Positions 8,468-18,662 of a stretch of DNA of 64,000 bases are shown piece after piece (within the stretch, counting starts at the first letter, position 1; each line of letters opens with the position of its first letter). The notes beneath the pieces were generated by a model. That model did no database searches and had not been told where the DNA came from. It was given only the letters and a program-made list of their open reading frames with translations. The DNA comes from Mycolicibacterium cosmeticum (lineage in GTDB: Bacteria; Actinomycetota; Actinomycetes; Mycobacteriales; Mycobacteriaceae). The position numbers and the translations under genes are program-made. The stretch spans positions 145,237-209,236 of the forward strand of contig JACPVS010000008.1 of NCBI GenBank assembly GCA_016197365.1, read 5' to 3'.

Positions 8468-9771
8468 CCACGTACAAGGACCGGTCAGCGGCATCCACCG
8501 GCCGATTCAGCTTGGCCGAGATCCTCGAAATCGTTGCTGCGGGCGAACTCCCGTTGAAATTCACCGCGTACGACGGCAGCACGGCCGGCCCCGAGGACGC
8601 ACCCGTCGGGCTGGATCTCAAGACGCCCCGGGGCACCACCTACCTGGCCACCTCACCCGGCGAGCTCGGATTGGCCCGCGCCTATGTGGCCGGCGACCTG
8701 GACATGCTGGGTGTGCATCCCGGCGATCCGTACCAGCTCCTCAGGGCGCTGACCGACAAAATGCGCTTCAAGCGGCCACCGGCACGGGTACTGGCCAACA
8801 TCGTCGCCTCCATCGGTGTGGAGCATCTGTTGCCCATCGCCCCGCCTCCGCAGGAGGCACTGCCCCGCTGGCGCCGGACGGTAGAGGGACTGCGGCACAG
8901 CAAGACCCGCGATGCCGAGGCAATCCACCACCACTACGACGTGTCGAATACGTTCTACGAGTGGGTACTCGGCCCCTCGATGACCTACACCTGCGCGTGC
9001 TATCCGGATGAGGGCGCCACCCTCGAACAGGCGCAGGACAACAAGTACCGCTTGGTGTTCGAGAAACTACGCCTGCAACCGGGCGACCGGTTGCTCGACG
9101 TGGGCTGCGGCTGGGGCGGGATGGTCCGCTACGCTGCCCGGCACGGGGTCAAGGTGCTGGGCGTGACGCTGTCGGCCGAACAAGCCTCCTGGGCGCAGAA
9201 AGCCGTCGCGGACCAGGGGCTGTCCGACCTCGCCGAGGTCCGCCACTGCGATTACCGCGACGTATCCGAATCGGACTTCGACGCGGTGTCCTCGATCGGG
9301 CTGACCGAACACATCGGCGTGGCCAACTACCAGTCGTACTTCCGGTTCCTGCAATCGAAGATGCGCCCGGGTGCGCTGCTGCTGAACCACTGCATCACCC
9401 GTCCGGACAACCGGACCGGTTCCAACGCAGGGGGATTCATCGACCGGTATGTCTTTCCCGACGGGGAACTCACCGGTTCGGGACGCCTCATCACCGATGC
9501 CCAGGACGTCGGACTCGAAGTGGTCCATGAGGAGAATCTTCGCGAGCACTACGCGATGACGCTGCGCGACTGGTGCCGCAACCTGGTCGAGCACTGGGAC
9601 GAGGCGGTGGCCGAGGTCGGATTGCCGACCGCGAAGGTCTGGGGTCTGTACATGGCCGGGTCACGCTGGGGCTTCGAATCCAATATCGTTCAGCTGCACC
9701 AGGTTCTGGCAGTCAAGCTGGACGACCGGGGCGGGAACGGCCTGCCGTTGCGTCCGTGGTGGACTCCGTGA
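8464..9771 (+). CDS. Cyclopropane-fatty-acyl-phospholipid synthase family methyltransferase (Rv3720-like)
   Basis: A 435-residue protein with the CFA-synthase architecture: an N-terminal domain (about 1-140) and a SAM-binding domain with LLDVGCGWGGM near residues 208-218, then GVTLSAEQASWA and the family motif VSSIGLTEHIGVANY. The substrate is expected to be an unsaturated acyl chain of a membrane phospholipid. GTG at 8464 overlaps the preceding oxidoreductase stop (GTGA), so the two are translationally coupled. Its last 59 bp overlap the 3' end of the convergent GGDEF gene. Confidence 0.88.
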   Translation: MTTYKDRSAASTGRFSLAEILEIVAAGELPLKFTAYDGSTAGPEDAPVGLDLKTPRGTTYLATSPGELGLARAYVAGDLDMLGVHPGDPYQLLRALTDKMRFKRPPARVLANIVASIGVEHLLPIAPPPQEALPRWRRTVEGLRHSKTRDAEAIHHHYDVSNTFYEWVLGPSMTYTCACYPDEGATLEQAQDNKYRLVFEKLRLQPGDRLLDVGCGWGGMVRYAARHGVKVLGVTLSAEQASWAQKAVADQGLSDLAEVRHCDYRDVSESDFDAVSSIGLTEHIGVANYQSYFRFLQSKMRPGALLLNHCITRPDNRTGSNAGGFIDRYVFPDGELTGSGRLITDAQDVGLEVVHEENLREHYAMTLRDWCRNLVEHWDEAVAEVGLPTAKVWGLYMAGSRWGFESNIVQLHQVLAVKLDDRGGNGLPLRPWWTP

Positions 9772-10828
9772 CCTCGGGGCGGTAGACGACACACGCCCCG
9801 CCTCCCGCGCGTTTGGCGTCATACATCGCCGAATCCGCATGGCGGACCACATCATCGACCGCGAAGTGTTGCGCCGACGACGACATCGCGGCGACCCCGA
9901 TACTGACGGTGAACTCTGCCCCGGCCGTCTGCACGCGGGTCAGCGGTGTCAGCCGGTCCACGAGTTGGGGTACGACGTCGAGGTCGTCGAGGAACGCCAC
10001 CAGCACCAGTTCGTCACCACCGATCCGCCCGGTGATCTCGCCGGCCAGCGCCACGCTCTGCAACCGGTCGGCCAGGGCCACCAGCGCCGCATCCCCGAGG
10101 GCGTGCCCGCCGTCGTCGTTGAGCTGTTTGAACCGGTCGATATCGCAGACAGCCGTCACCACGACGACGGGTGCATCGCGCGCCAGCACGGCCCCGACCG
10201 CGGCATGCATGCCCCGCCTGTTCCGCAGTCCGGTGAGGGCGTCGCGGTGGGCCGAACGCACCGTGCGCACGATGGCACGCCTGCCGAGTTCGATCAGCAC
10301 CGAACCGGCGAGCGGGATCACCACCACCCAGGTGAGTGCCGGCATGAAGTAGATGAACAGGCCGAACAGACTCTGGTGTTCGAAAGCCACCGCCCAGGCG
10401 CTGATACCACCGATGAGGAGAGCACCGAACGCGCAGTGCGCCCGCAGGACTCGCACGCCGAGGATGAACCCGACGTACACGCCGATCAGCCCCAGGTACG
10501 GCGTGGCGCACAGCCGCGCTGACGGCGTGGACATGGTGATCGCCGTGGCCGCGACCGCGGCGTTCGCCCACACCACGAAGGCAACCGCCTGACCGAACGT
10601 CGGCCACGGCCCGCGCAGCCAGCGCACCCCGACGGCGGCGGCGCTGACCATCACCGCGGCCTGCACCACCCGCGCCACGGTGCCGGACGGGCCGGCCGGG
10701 TGAAACTGAACGATGAATCCGAGTCCGGCCAGACCGAGGCACGACAGACCCACCACGGCCATGAAGACGCGCATGAAGCGGCCCTCGCGCAGCGAGCTGG
10801 TGGCGAACCGATATTCCCGTCTGCCCAC
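9713..10828 (-). CDS. Membrane-bound GGDEF-domain protein (probable diguanylate cyclase)
   Basis: A 371-residue protein. About six hydrophobic segments span residues 20-190, followed by a GGDEF domain from about 205 (DALTGLRNRRGM) to 350. The signature reads RIGGDELVLVA, that is GGDEL, with Leu in place of the final Phe. No RxxD inhibitory site is seen just upstream of it. It would make cyclic di-GMP from GTP if active. The GTG at 10828 has GGGAG 8 bases upstream and is preferred over a TTG at 10840. A 12-bp palindrome (TAGCTATAGCTA) lies 17 bp upstream of the start. The 3' end overlaps the convergent methyltransferase gene. Confidence 0.85.
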   Translation of the reverse strand: MGRREYRFATSSLREGRFMRVFMAVVGLSCLGLAGLGFIVQFHPAGPSGTVARVVQAAVMVSAAAVGVRWLRGPWPTFGQAVAFVVWANAAVAATAITMSTPSARLCATPYLGLIGVYVGFILGVRVLRAHCAFGALLIGGISAWAVAFEHQSLFGLFIYFMPALTWVVVIPLAGSVLIELGRRAIVRTVRSAHRDALTGLRNRRGMHAAVGAVLARDAPVVVVTAVCDIDRFKQLNDDGGHALGDAALVALADRLQSVALAGEITGRIGGDELVLVAFLDDLDVVPQLVDRLTPLTRVQTAGAEFTVSIGVAAMSSSAQHFAVDDVVRHADSAMYDAKRAGGGACVVYRPEVTESTTDATAGRSRPGRPA

Positions 10829-10844
10829 ACATGCTCCCAAGTCG

Positions 10845-10856
10845 TAGCTATAGCTA
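10845..10856. promoter_or_regulatory. 12-bp perfect palindrome upstream of the GGDEF gene
   Basis: TAGCTATAGCTA is perfectly self-complementary and lies 17-28 bp upstream of the proposed GTG start at 10828. On the minus strand it overlaps a plausible -10 element (TATAGCT). It could be an operator or simply part of the promoter; no regulator gene is adjacent. Confidence 0.35.
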
Positions 10857-10949
10857 GGACACGACTCTAGCGTGCAGAGGGCAGGTACTGGCTAACAGAG
10901 CGGAGGCCGGCGCCATTCCGGGGAAGGGCTCACAGCAAAGTCGGAGACG

Positions 10950-12854
10950 TCAGCCCTTGTCGATGCGACGGGCGCCCAACTCGGTCTGCAGCAGTTCGAT
11001 GGCCACTTCTTCCGGGTCGCGACGGACCACCTCGGAGGTGTCGTTGCTGGCCTCGGCGAGCATGCGTTCTTCTTCGACCGCGGGATCGGCCGGCGCTGCG
11101 GCGGGCCCCGCGCCGGGGGCCGGTACCGCCTCACCGGTGTCCGGCACGCATTGGACCTGCCAGTCCACACCGAGCGCATCCTTGAGCGATTCCCGGATGA
11201 TCTCGGCGTTCTTCGACTCGGCGATGCGCTTCACCAGGCTGGGGGCCGGGTGGCTGAGCACCAGGGTGCCGCCGTCCACCGTGCGCACGATGGCGTCGGC
11301 GAGCATCGCGTTGAGCGCCTTGCTGCGGCCATTGACCTTCTCGCGCACCGTGTTCCACATGCTCCGGACCGCGGCCGCGTCGGGCTCACCGACCGCGACG
11401 GCCTCGGGTGTGGGTGCGGGCGGCACCACGGCCGCCGGGGCGGGCACGGGAACCGGTTCGGGCGCGACGGGCACCGGTTCGGGTGCCACGGGCACCGGTT
11501 CGGGAGCCGGCGACGGTTCGGGTACGGGCTCGGGCACCGGCTCGGGCCTGGGCACCGGTGCCGGCACCGGCGTCGGCTCGGGGACCGGAGCCGACTCGGC
11601 TTCGGGTGCCTGCGGTTCCTGGTCGGTACGACTGGGCCGGACGAACTGCCGGGTCACCGGAACCGGTGGCGGCGGGTTCAGCTCACTGTTGGGGACCGAC
11701 ACATCCAGTCGCGTCTCGATGCGCTCGATCCGTTGCAGCAGAGCCGATTCGGTATCGCTGGCCGAGGGCAGCAGCAACCGGGCACAAACCACCTCGAGCA
11801 ACAGCCGGGGCGCGGTCGCCCCGCGCATCTCGCCGAGCCCCGCGTGCACCACCTCCGCGTAGCGGGCCAGCGTCGCCGAACCCAGCCGGTGGGCCTGTTC
11901 GCGCATCCGCTCCAGCACATCGACCGGCGCATCGACGACACCGCGGTCGGCGGCATCGGGTACCGCCTGCAACACGATGAGGTCGCGGAACCGCTCCAGC
12001 AGATCGATCGCGAAGCGGCGCGGATCGTGGCCCGCATCGATGACCGACTCCACCGCGCCGAACAAGGCGGCGGCATCGCCCGCGGTGAGGGCGTCGACGG
12101 CGTCGTCGATCAACGCGACGTCGGTGGCGCCCAGCAGCGACAGGGCGCGCTGGTACACCACCCGGTTGCCGTCGGCCCCGGCCACCAACTGGTCGAGCAC
12201 CGACAGGCTGTCGCGCGGGGATCCGCCGCCGGCCCGGATGACCAGCGGGTAGACGGCGTCATCCACCGTCACGCCCTCGTCGTGGCAGATGCGCTCCAGC
12301 AGGCCACGCATGGTCTTGGGCGCCAGCAGCCGGAACGGATAGTGGTGGGTGCGGGACCGGATGGTCGGCAACACCTTCTCCGGTTCGGTCGTGGCGAAGA
12401 CGAAGATCAGGTGGTCCGGCGGCTCCTCGACGATCTTGAGCAGCGCGTTGAATCCGGCGGTGGTGACCATGTGCGCTTCGTCGACGATGAAGATGCGGTA
12501 GCGCGATTGGGCCGGGGCATAGAAGGCCCGGTCCCGCAGCTCGCGGGTGTCGTCGACGCCACCATGGCTGGCGGCGTCGAGCTCGACGACGTCCACGTTG
12601 CCCGGCCCGTTGGGCGCCAGCGCCACGCACGAGTCGCATACCCCGCATGGCGTCGGGGTGGGGCCCTGTTCGCAGTTGAGCGAGCGGGCCAGGATGCGCG
12701 CCGACGACGTCTTGCCGCACCCACGCGGCCCCGAGAACAGGTAGGCGTGGTTGATGCGACCGGCCGACAGTGCCGTCGACAGCGGTGCGGTGACATGCTC
12801 CTGCCCGACGACCTCGGCGAAGCTTGCGGGTCGGTACTTCCGGTAGAGCGCCAC
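10950..12854 (-). CDS. dnaX: DNA polymerase III subunits gamma and tau
   Basis: A 634-residue clamp-loader ATPase (Rv3721c, dnaZX orthologue). Walker A is GPRGCGKT at 42-49, the zinc module uses Cys61, 70, 73 and 76, and Walker B/DEAH is at 125-128. The sensor-1 and SRC-type motifs (FVFATTEPEKV, GGGSPRDSLSVLDQL) follow. Residues about 400-480 are a Pro/Val/Glu repeat linker, and a conserved C-terminal domain beginning near AAAVRSMWNTVREKV is the tau tail. The ATG start gives MALYRKYRPASF, the canonical N-terminus. No slippery frameshift site for a short gamma form is obvious to me. It lies 27 bp downstream of the aspC start region on the same strand order, with aspC upstream. Confidence 0.97.
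   Translation of the reverse strand: MALYRKYRPASFAEVVGQEHVTAPLSTALSAGRINHAYLFSGPRGCGKTSSARILARSLNCEQGPTPTPCGVCDSCVALAPNGPGNVDVVELDAASHGGVDDTRELRDRAFYAPAQSRYRIFIVDEAHMVTTAGFNALLKIVEEPPDHLIFVFATTEPEKVLPTIRSRTHHYPFRLLAPKTMRGLLERICHDEGVTVDDAVYPLVIRAGGGSPRDSLSVLDQLVAGADGNRVVYQRALSLLGATDVALIDDAVDALTAGDAAALFGAVESVIDAGHDPRRFAIDLLERFRDLIVLQAVPDAADRGVVDAPVDVLERMREQAHRLGSATLARYAEVVHAGLGEMRGATAPRLLLEVVCARLLLPSASDTESALLQRIERIETRLDVSVPNSELNPPPPVPVTRQFVRPSRTDQEPQAPEAESAPVPEPTPVPAPVPRPEPVPEPVPEPSPAPEPVPVAPEPVPVAPEPVPVPAPAAVVPPAPTPEAVAVGEPDAAAVRSMWNTVREKVNGRSKALNAMLADAIVRTVDGGTLVLSHPAPSLVKRIAESKNAEIIRESLKDALGVDWQVQCVPDTGEAVPAPGAGPAAAPADPAVEEERMLAEASNDTSEVVRRDPEEVAIELLQTELGARRIDKG
11420..11600. repeat. Pro-Val/Pro-Glu coding tandem repeats in dnaX linker
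   Basis: Short degenerate repeats of the type GGCACCGGTTCGGGTGCCAC encode PVPVAPEPVPVAPEP in the dnaX linker. The repeat period is about 24-27 bp and copies diverge, as expected of a flexible, slippage-prone linker between the clamp-loader core and the tau tail. Confidence 0.7.
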
Positions 12855-12881
12855 GGTCAGCAGGCTACCGAGCGGGTGCGA

Positions 12882-14393
<1,512 letters not shown>

Positions 14394-14407
14394 CTACGAT
14401 TGCCGAC

Positions 14408-14493
14408 GGAGGATTCGCCTAGTGGCCTATGGCGCTCGCCTGGAACGCGGGTTGGGTTAATAGCCCTCAGGGGTTCAAATCCCCTATCCTCCG
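14408..14493 (+). tRNA. tRNA-Ser (anticodon GGA)
   Basis: An 86-nt type II tRNA. Acceptor GGAGGAT (14408-14414) pairs with ATCCTCC (14486-14492), with discriminator G at 14493. The anticodon arm contains CTGGAAC, giving GGA. A long variable arm and the T-loop GGTTCAAAT are present. No CCA is encoded. The position next to ffs, aspC and lucA matches mycobacterial synteny. Confidence 0.95.
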
Positions 14494-14575
14494 CGCTCGG
14501 TCCGGGGCGCGACCCGGCGATTGTCACCAGACGATCGACCTGGTCGCACCCCGGCCCACCGATTCGAGGAGGACC

Positions 14576-15289
14576 ATGCGGCGCGGGATCGCGGTGCTGT
14601 GGCACGCAACGTCACTTCTGCTCGCGGCGGCCCTGTATTTCTTCTTCGTCCTGCCGCGCTGGTTCGAACTGACCGGCCAATTGCCGCACACCCTGGGTAC
14701 CGCGATGCGCATCGTGTGCGGTGTGCTGGTCGCGTTGAGCGCCCTGCCCGTGTTCCTCACGTGGTCACGCACCCGTAAGCCCGAGCTCGGCACGCCCACC
14801 CTGGCCTTGTCGCTGCGCGTGTGGTCGATCGTCGCGCATGTGCTGGCCGGTGTGCTCATCGCCGGCGCCGGCATCAGCGAGATCTGGCTCAGCCTGGACA
14901 GCGCCGGCCAGTGGTTGTTCGGCATCTACGGCGCCGCTGCCGCGATCGCCCTATTGGGGGCGTTCGCCTTCTACCTCGCCTTCGTGGCTGAGCTGCCGCC
15001 GCCACCGCCGAAGCCGCTCAAGATCAAAGCGGAGAAGAACAGCCGCCGCGGCCAAGAAGAGATTTCGGACACATCCGAGCCTGCCGACGCGCCGGAAGGG
15101 ACCGAAACGGCCGAGGCGGCCGCCGACGGGGACGCGACCGCGACGGATACGGAATCCGTCGCCGGTAACGAGAAAGCCGACGGTACCGATACCGAAACCG
15201 AGGCCGGTGGCAGCAAGCTGCGCAATCGCCGGCCTGCCGGAAAAGCACGGCGTGGCCGTACTCGTAGCGGGATAGCCGTCGAGGACTGA
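14576..15289 (+). CDS. lucA: LucA-like membrane protein (Rv3723 orthologue)
   Basis: A 237-residue protein with four hydrophobic segments in residues 1-145 and a long acidic, Thr/Ala-rich tail (DTSEPADAPEGTETAEAAADGD) ending in a basic stretch (RNRRPAGKARRGRTRSG). M. tuberculosis LucA (Rv3723) stabilises the Mce1 and Mce4 lipid importers at the membrane; the same role is inferred here from synteny and topology. The ATG at 14576 has a strong GAGGAGG 4-9 bases upstream; an in-frame start at 14429 lies inside the tRNA and is rejected. Confidence 0.85.
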   Translation: MRRGIAVLWHATSLLLAAALYFFFVLPRWFELTGQLPHTLGTAMRIVCGVLVALSALPVFLTWSRTRKPELGTPTLALSLRVWSIVAHVLAGVLIAGAGISEIWLSLDSAGQWLFGIYGAAAAIALLGAFAFYLAFVAELPPPPPKPLKIKAEKNSRRGQEEISDTSEPADAPEGTETAEAAADGDATATDTESVAGNEKADGTDTETEAGGSKLRNRRPAGKARRGRTRSGIAVED

Positions 15290-15371
15290 GCGCCTGCGTG
15301 TCGCTACGTCGACAGTTTCCGGTCGCACCGTCAATATTGAGGGACACCTCTGGCGCTCCGGAAGGCGGCGA

Positions 15372-16388
15372 ATGGGCACGTTCCACTCCCGACGGTGGCT
15401 CACGGCCCTGATCGCGGTACTCGTGGCCGTTCTGCCGGCCGCCCCCGCGGCGGCCGCACCCGAAGATCTGTCCGGTGCCATCGCGGCGGTCGAACCGTCC
15501 GTGGTGCGCATCGACACCACCAACGACTACCAGCACGTGATGGGCACCGGTACCGGCATCGTTCTCGACGCCAACGGCCAGGTGATGACCAACTATCACG
15601 TGATCCAGGGTGCGGACACCATCAACACGTCGGTCAACGGCCGGCCGTTCGCCGCGGACATCGTCGGCTTCGACCGCCGCCGGGATATCGCGGTGATCCA
15701 GCTACGGGGCGCCGGCGGCCTGCCCGCCACCCCGCTGGGTGATTCGGCCCAGCTCGCCATCGGCGACCCCGTCGTCGCGCTCGGCAACGCCCGCGGATCC
15801 GGCTCCCCTCTGACCAGGGAAACCGGCACCATCAGCGCCTTCGGGCGCACCATCAGTGCCGAGGACGAGCTCACCGGGTCGGCGAATCAGATGACCGGCC
15901 TGTTCGAGATCGCCGCGCCGGTGCGGGCCGGCGACTCGGGCGGACCCGTGGTCAACGGCGCCGGGCAGGTCGTCGGCATCACCACCGCAGCGTCGGTGAA
16001 CTTCCGGATGGGCCCCGGCGGGGAGGGATTCGCCATCCCCATCAACGACGCACTGGCCATCGCCAATCAGATCCGCGCCGCGGCGCCGTCCGACACCGTG
16101 CACATCGGTCCGCCGACGCTGCTGGGTGTCGGCGTCAGCACGGCCGAGCAGCACGAGGCCTTCCCCGGCGTCCTCGTGCACGAAGTGCTGCGCGGCGGGC
16201 CGGCCGAGCGGGCCGGACTCGCCAACGGCGACGTGCTCCTGACCCTCGACGGCATCCAGCTCGATTCCGCCACCACGCTGACCTCCGTGCTGGACCGGCA
16301 CTACCCAGGTGACGTGATCGGGCTGACCTGGATCGACCGGGCGGGACAGCAGCAGGTCGGGAAAGCCACCCTGACGGCGGGCGACTGA
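15372..16388 (+). CDS. Secreted trypsin-like serine protease with PDZ domain (PepA/HtrA-like)
   Basis: A 338-residue protein with a signal peptide ending near AAPAAAAPED (residues 22-32). The catalytic triad is His76 (TNYHVI), Asp105 (RRDIAVI) and Ser189 (RAGDSGGP), and a C-terminal PDZ domain spans about 235-335. Length and layout match M. tuberculosis PepA (Rv0125, Mtb32A) and HtrA-type quality-control proteases. It would act outside the membrane. GGAAGG lies about 8 bases before the ATG at 15372. It stands alone between lucA and a long non-coding stretch. Confidence 0.9.
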   Translation: MGTFHSRRWLTALIAVLVAVLPAAPAAAAPEDLSGAIAAVEPSVVRIDTTNDYQHVMGTGTGIVLDANGQVMTNYHVIQGADTINTSVNGRPFAADIVGFDRRRDIAVIQLRGAGGLPATPLGDSAQLAIGDPVVALGNARGSGSPLTRETGTISAFGRTISAEDELTGSANQMTGLFEIAAPVRAGDSGGPVVNGAGQVVGITTAASVNFRMGPGGEGFAIPINDALAIANQIRAAAPSDTVHIGPPTLLGVGVSTAEQHEAFPGVLVHEVLRGGPAERAGLANGDVLLTLDGIQLDSATTLTSVLDRHYPGDVIGLTWIDRAGQQQVGKATLTAGD

Positions 16389-17340
16389 CCCGTCCGGGAG
16401 GCACGACACGCCCCGCATGAGGCGTAGCCACGCCGTCGAAAAAAAATCTTTGTGAAATTTGCAGATGCGTCACCTGAGTGGACCGTGCGTTGCTCGCGCA
16501 AGCATCGGCGACAAAATGTGACGTATTCGTCAAAATTGCCGTTGATCTCGCGGCCGACCCGATTCCTGTGGCACTGTGAAGCCGTCCATCCCCCGTCGGT
16601 GATTGACACCGCAATCACGAGCTCATCGATCGTCGCCGATCGCATGTGCCGGTGGCCGGTCGGCTTGCGACCGGCTGACCGAGCGTGCACAGCCGGCGTC
16701 GCTCGTGAGCAAAGAATAGTTCCGCGGCAACCCGGGACCATCACCCGCGACGGCGTGCCGCGGGTGCGGCAGGCCTGGTGGCGACGGCGCTCAGACAGGC
16801 CGATGTGATCTTGAAATCGACACTGCCATAGGGCCTTTCGGCGACACCGCGGAGCCGCTAACGCACGCTCGGCGACGCTGCGCCACAACCGAAGTCGGCG
16901 CCGGCCCAACGCGGGCGCGCCGACCCGCCCAGCGCGCGAACTCCCAGCACGGCACGCGGCGGCACCGAGCGACTGTCTCGCACGCACCGCCGTCCGCTCG
17001 ACGCGGCCCGCCGCGAAATTTGCCTGCCACTCGGCACCGCACAGCGACATGAATTGACGCCCGCTCACATCACGGTGCCAGCACACCTCGACGCCACCCG
17101 CCAGACCCGGCCGACCCCGTTGACCTGATCGCCGACTCAACCGAAATTAGTTGCCTGGGCAACAGCACATCCCGTTGCTGAATACTCACTGAAGGCCGCT
17201 GACCTGCTAATTGTCGCCTCTGAGTAGGCAACGGAAGACTTTCCCACGCTGCGTCTCGGCGCTACATTTGGCGTAACGACCTGCGGCCCGCAGCTGTGCA
17301 TGGATGCAACAGCCTGCCCCGCTGGCAAGGGGGAGACATC
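16389..17340. other. 952-bp region with no supported gene
   Basis: No frame here has a recognisable protein, a good ribosome site and mycobacterial codon bias together; the longest open frames look random. The first 200 bp are A/T-richer than the surroundings, including an A8 run near 16440. Near the right end are palindromic motifs (GTTGCC-TG-GGCAAC at about 17150-17163 and GTCGCC-N8-GGCAAC near 17213-17232) that may control the membrane-protein gene at 17341. Confidence 0.5.
17150..17163. promoter_or_regulatory. Inverted repeat GTTGCC-TG-GGCAAC
   Basis: A perfect 6-bp arm palindrome within AATTAGTTGCCTGGGCAACA. A related imperfect copy, GTCGCC-N8-GGCAAC, lies about 60 bp to the right, also preceded by an AATT-containing sequence. 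The A/T flanks and G/C-arm pattern resemble MarR- or TetR-type operators. No regulator is adjacent, so function is inferred only. Confidence 0.4.
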
Positions 17341-17613
17341 GTGGTCCAAACCGTCATTGCGGCCTATCTCGTCGGCTGGGCGCTCAGTGCTGTGGTCATC
17401 TATGTGGCCAGCCGGCACATCGGTTCCAAGCATGAGCCGGTGCCGTACCAGTTCGCGCTCAGCGCGGTGGCCGGGGCACTGTGGCCTCTGCTGCTGCTGG
17501 GCGCCGTCGAATTCAGCTCGGTGGCCGCGGCGTCCACCGTGCCGTCGCACCTGGACGCGCTGGACAGCGCTTCCCACCTGTTGGTTCCCGCGACGGTCGT
17601 GCCGCTGCGCTAG
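17341..17613 (+). CDS. Small two-helix membrane protein, function unknown
   Basis: A 90-residue protein with two hydrophobic segments (about 3-21, TVIAAYLVGWALSAVVIYVA, and 36-58, FALSAVAGALWPLLLLGAV) joined by a short polar loop with SRHIGSKHEPVPYQ. The GTG at 17341 is preceded by AAGGGGGAGA, a strong ribosome site, whereas the in-frame ATG at 17296 lacks one. I do not recognise the family. It follows a 952-bp non-coding region and its stop shares CTAG with the convergent Prim-PolC stop. Confidence 0.65.
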   Translation: MVQTVIAAYLVGWALSAVVIYVASRHIGSKHEPVPYQFALSAVAGALWPLLLLGAVEFSSVAAASTVPSHLDALDSASHLLVPATVVPLR

Positions 17614-18659
17614 GCCCCGCCGGGCACGGGGTTCCCGTCGGCGTCCCAATGGGCCGCGACTTTCTTGCTGGGTTGTACCCGGGGCGGTTCACCGGGCATC
17701 TTCGGGTAACTCGGCGGGTACGGCAGATCCGCCAGGCCGGCTTCCTCGTCGACCCGCACCATCTCCAGTAGCGGCTCCAGTGAATGCGGCGTCTCCTCGA
17801 TGCCCGCCCACGGGTCGTCGCGCTCGGCCACCAGCGCCGCCACCGTCGCGATGGTGTAGTCGTCAGGATCAGCGTCGGCCAGTTCGGCCCAGGTCAGTGG
17901 CATCGAGACCGTGGCGATCGGTGTTTTGCGCACCGAATAGGCCGACGCGAACGTGCGGTCTCGGGCGTTCTGGTTGTAGTCGATGAACAGCCGCTCGCCC
18001 CGCTCCTCCTTCCACCACGAGGTTGTGACGGCGTCGGGGGCGCGGCGTTCCACCTCGCGGGCCAGTGCGATGCCTGCGCGGCGTACCTCGATGAAGTCCC
18101 AATCCGGCTTGATCCGGATGAAGACGTGCACGCCCCTGCCACCCGAGGTCTTCGGATACCCCACGAAGCCCAGCTCATCGAGGACCGGTTTGAGCACGTC
18201 GACGGCGATACGGCGAGCATCGGCGAAGTCGGTACCCGGTTGCGGGTCGAGATCCACCCGCAACTCGTCGGGATGTTCGGTATCCGGGCAGCGGACCTGC
18301 CACGGATGCAGCGTCACCGTGCCCATCTGCGCGGCCCAGATGATCGCCGACGGGTGGGTGACCTTGAGGGCGTCCGCGGTCCGGCCGGATGGGAACGTCA
18401 CCGTGCAGGTCTCCAGATAGTCCGGATGCTTCTGCGGCACCCGCTTCTGGTAGATCTCCTCCCCCTCGATGCCGTCGGGGAAGCGCTGCAGATGCGTGGG
18501 ACGGTCCTTGAGCAGGGCGACCATCCGGTCGGCCACCGCGAGGTAGTGGTCGACGACGTCGCGCTTGGTGTAGCCCGGCTGGGGAAAGTACACCTTGTCG
18601 GGGCTGGTCAGCCGGACGGCGACACCGTCGACGTCGAGTTCCTCCGCGGGTGTGGCCAT
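17610..18659 (-). CDS. Primase-polymerase C (LigD polymerase-domain family)
   Basis: A 349-residue archaeo-eukaryotic primase-type polymerase, orthologous to Rv3730c (Prim-PolC/PolD1 in M. smegmatis). Metal ligands are Asp136 and Asp138 (RVDLDPQ) and Asp227 (LFIDYNQ), with the conserved TSGGRGVHVFIRI at 171-183. It fills short gaps with a preference for ribonucleotides during base excision or end-joining repair. The adjoining ligC gene ends 3 bp upstream of its start, so the two form a repair operon of polymerase plus ligase. Confidence 0.93.
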   Translation of the reverse strand: MATPAEELDVDGVAVRLTSPDKVYFPQPGYTKRDVVDHYLAVADRMVALLKDRPTHLQRFPDGIEGEEIYQKRVPQKHPDYLETCTVTFPSGRTADALKVTHPSAIIWAAQMGTVTLHPWQVRCPDTEHPDELRVDLDPQPGTDFADARRIAVDVLKPVLDELGFVGYPKTSGGRGVHVFIRIKPDWDFIEVRRAGIALAREVERRAPDAVTTSWWKEERGERLFIDYNQNARDRTFASAYSVRKTPIATVSMPLTWAELADADPDDYTIATVAALVAERDDPWAGIEETPHSLEPLLEMVRVDEEAGLADLPYPPSYPKMPGEPPRVQPSKKVAAHWDADGNPVPGGA

Positions 18660-18662
18660 CCG

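Noticed and set aside
11420..11600. Repeats that could look like a CRISPR array
   Set aside because: They are short degenerate in-frame Pro/Val repeats inside dnaX with no spacers.
16301..17140. A 279-codon minus-strand frame across the empty region
   Set aside because: Arg/Cys-rich composition with no ribosome site or family; it also overlaps the protease 3' end.
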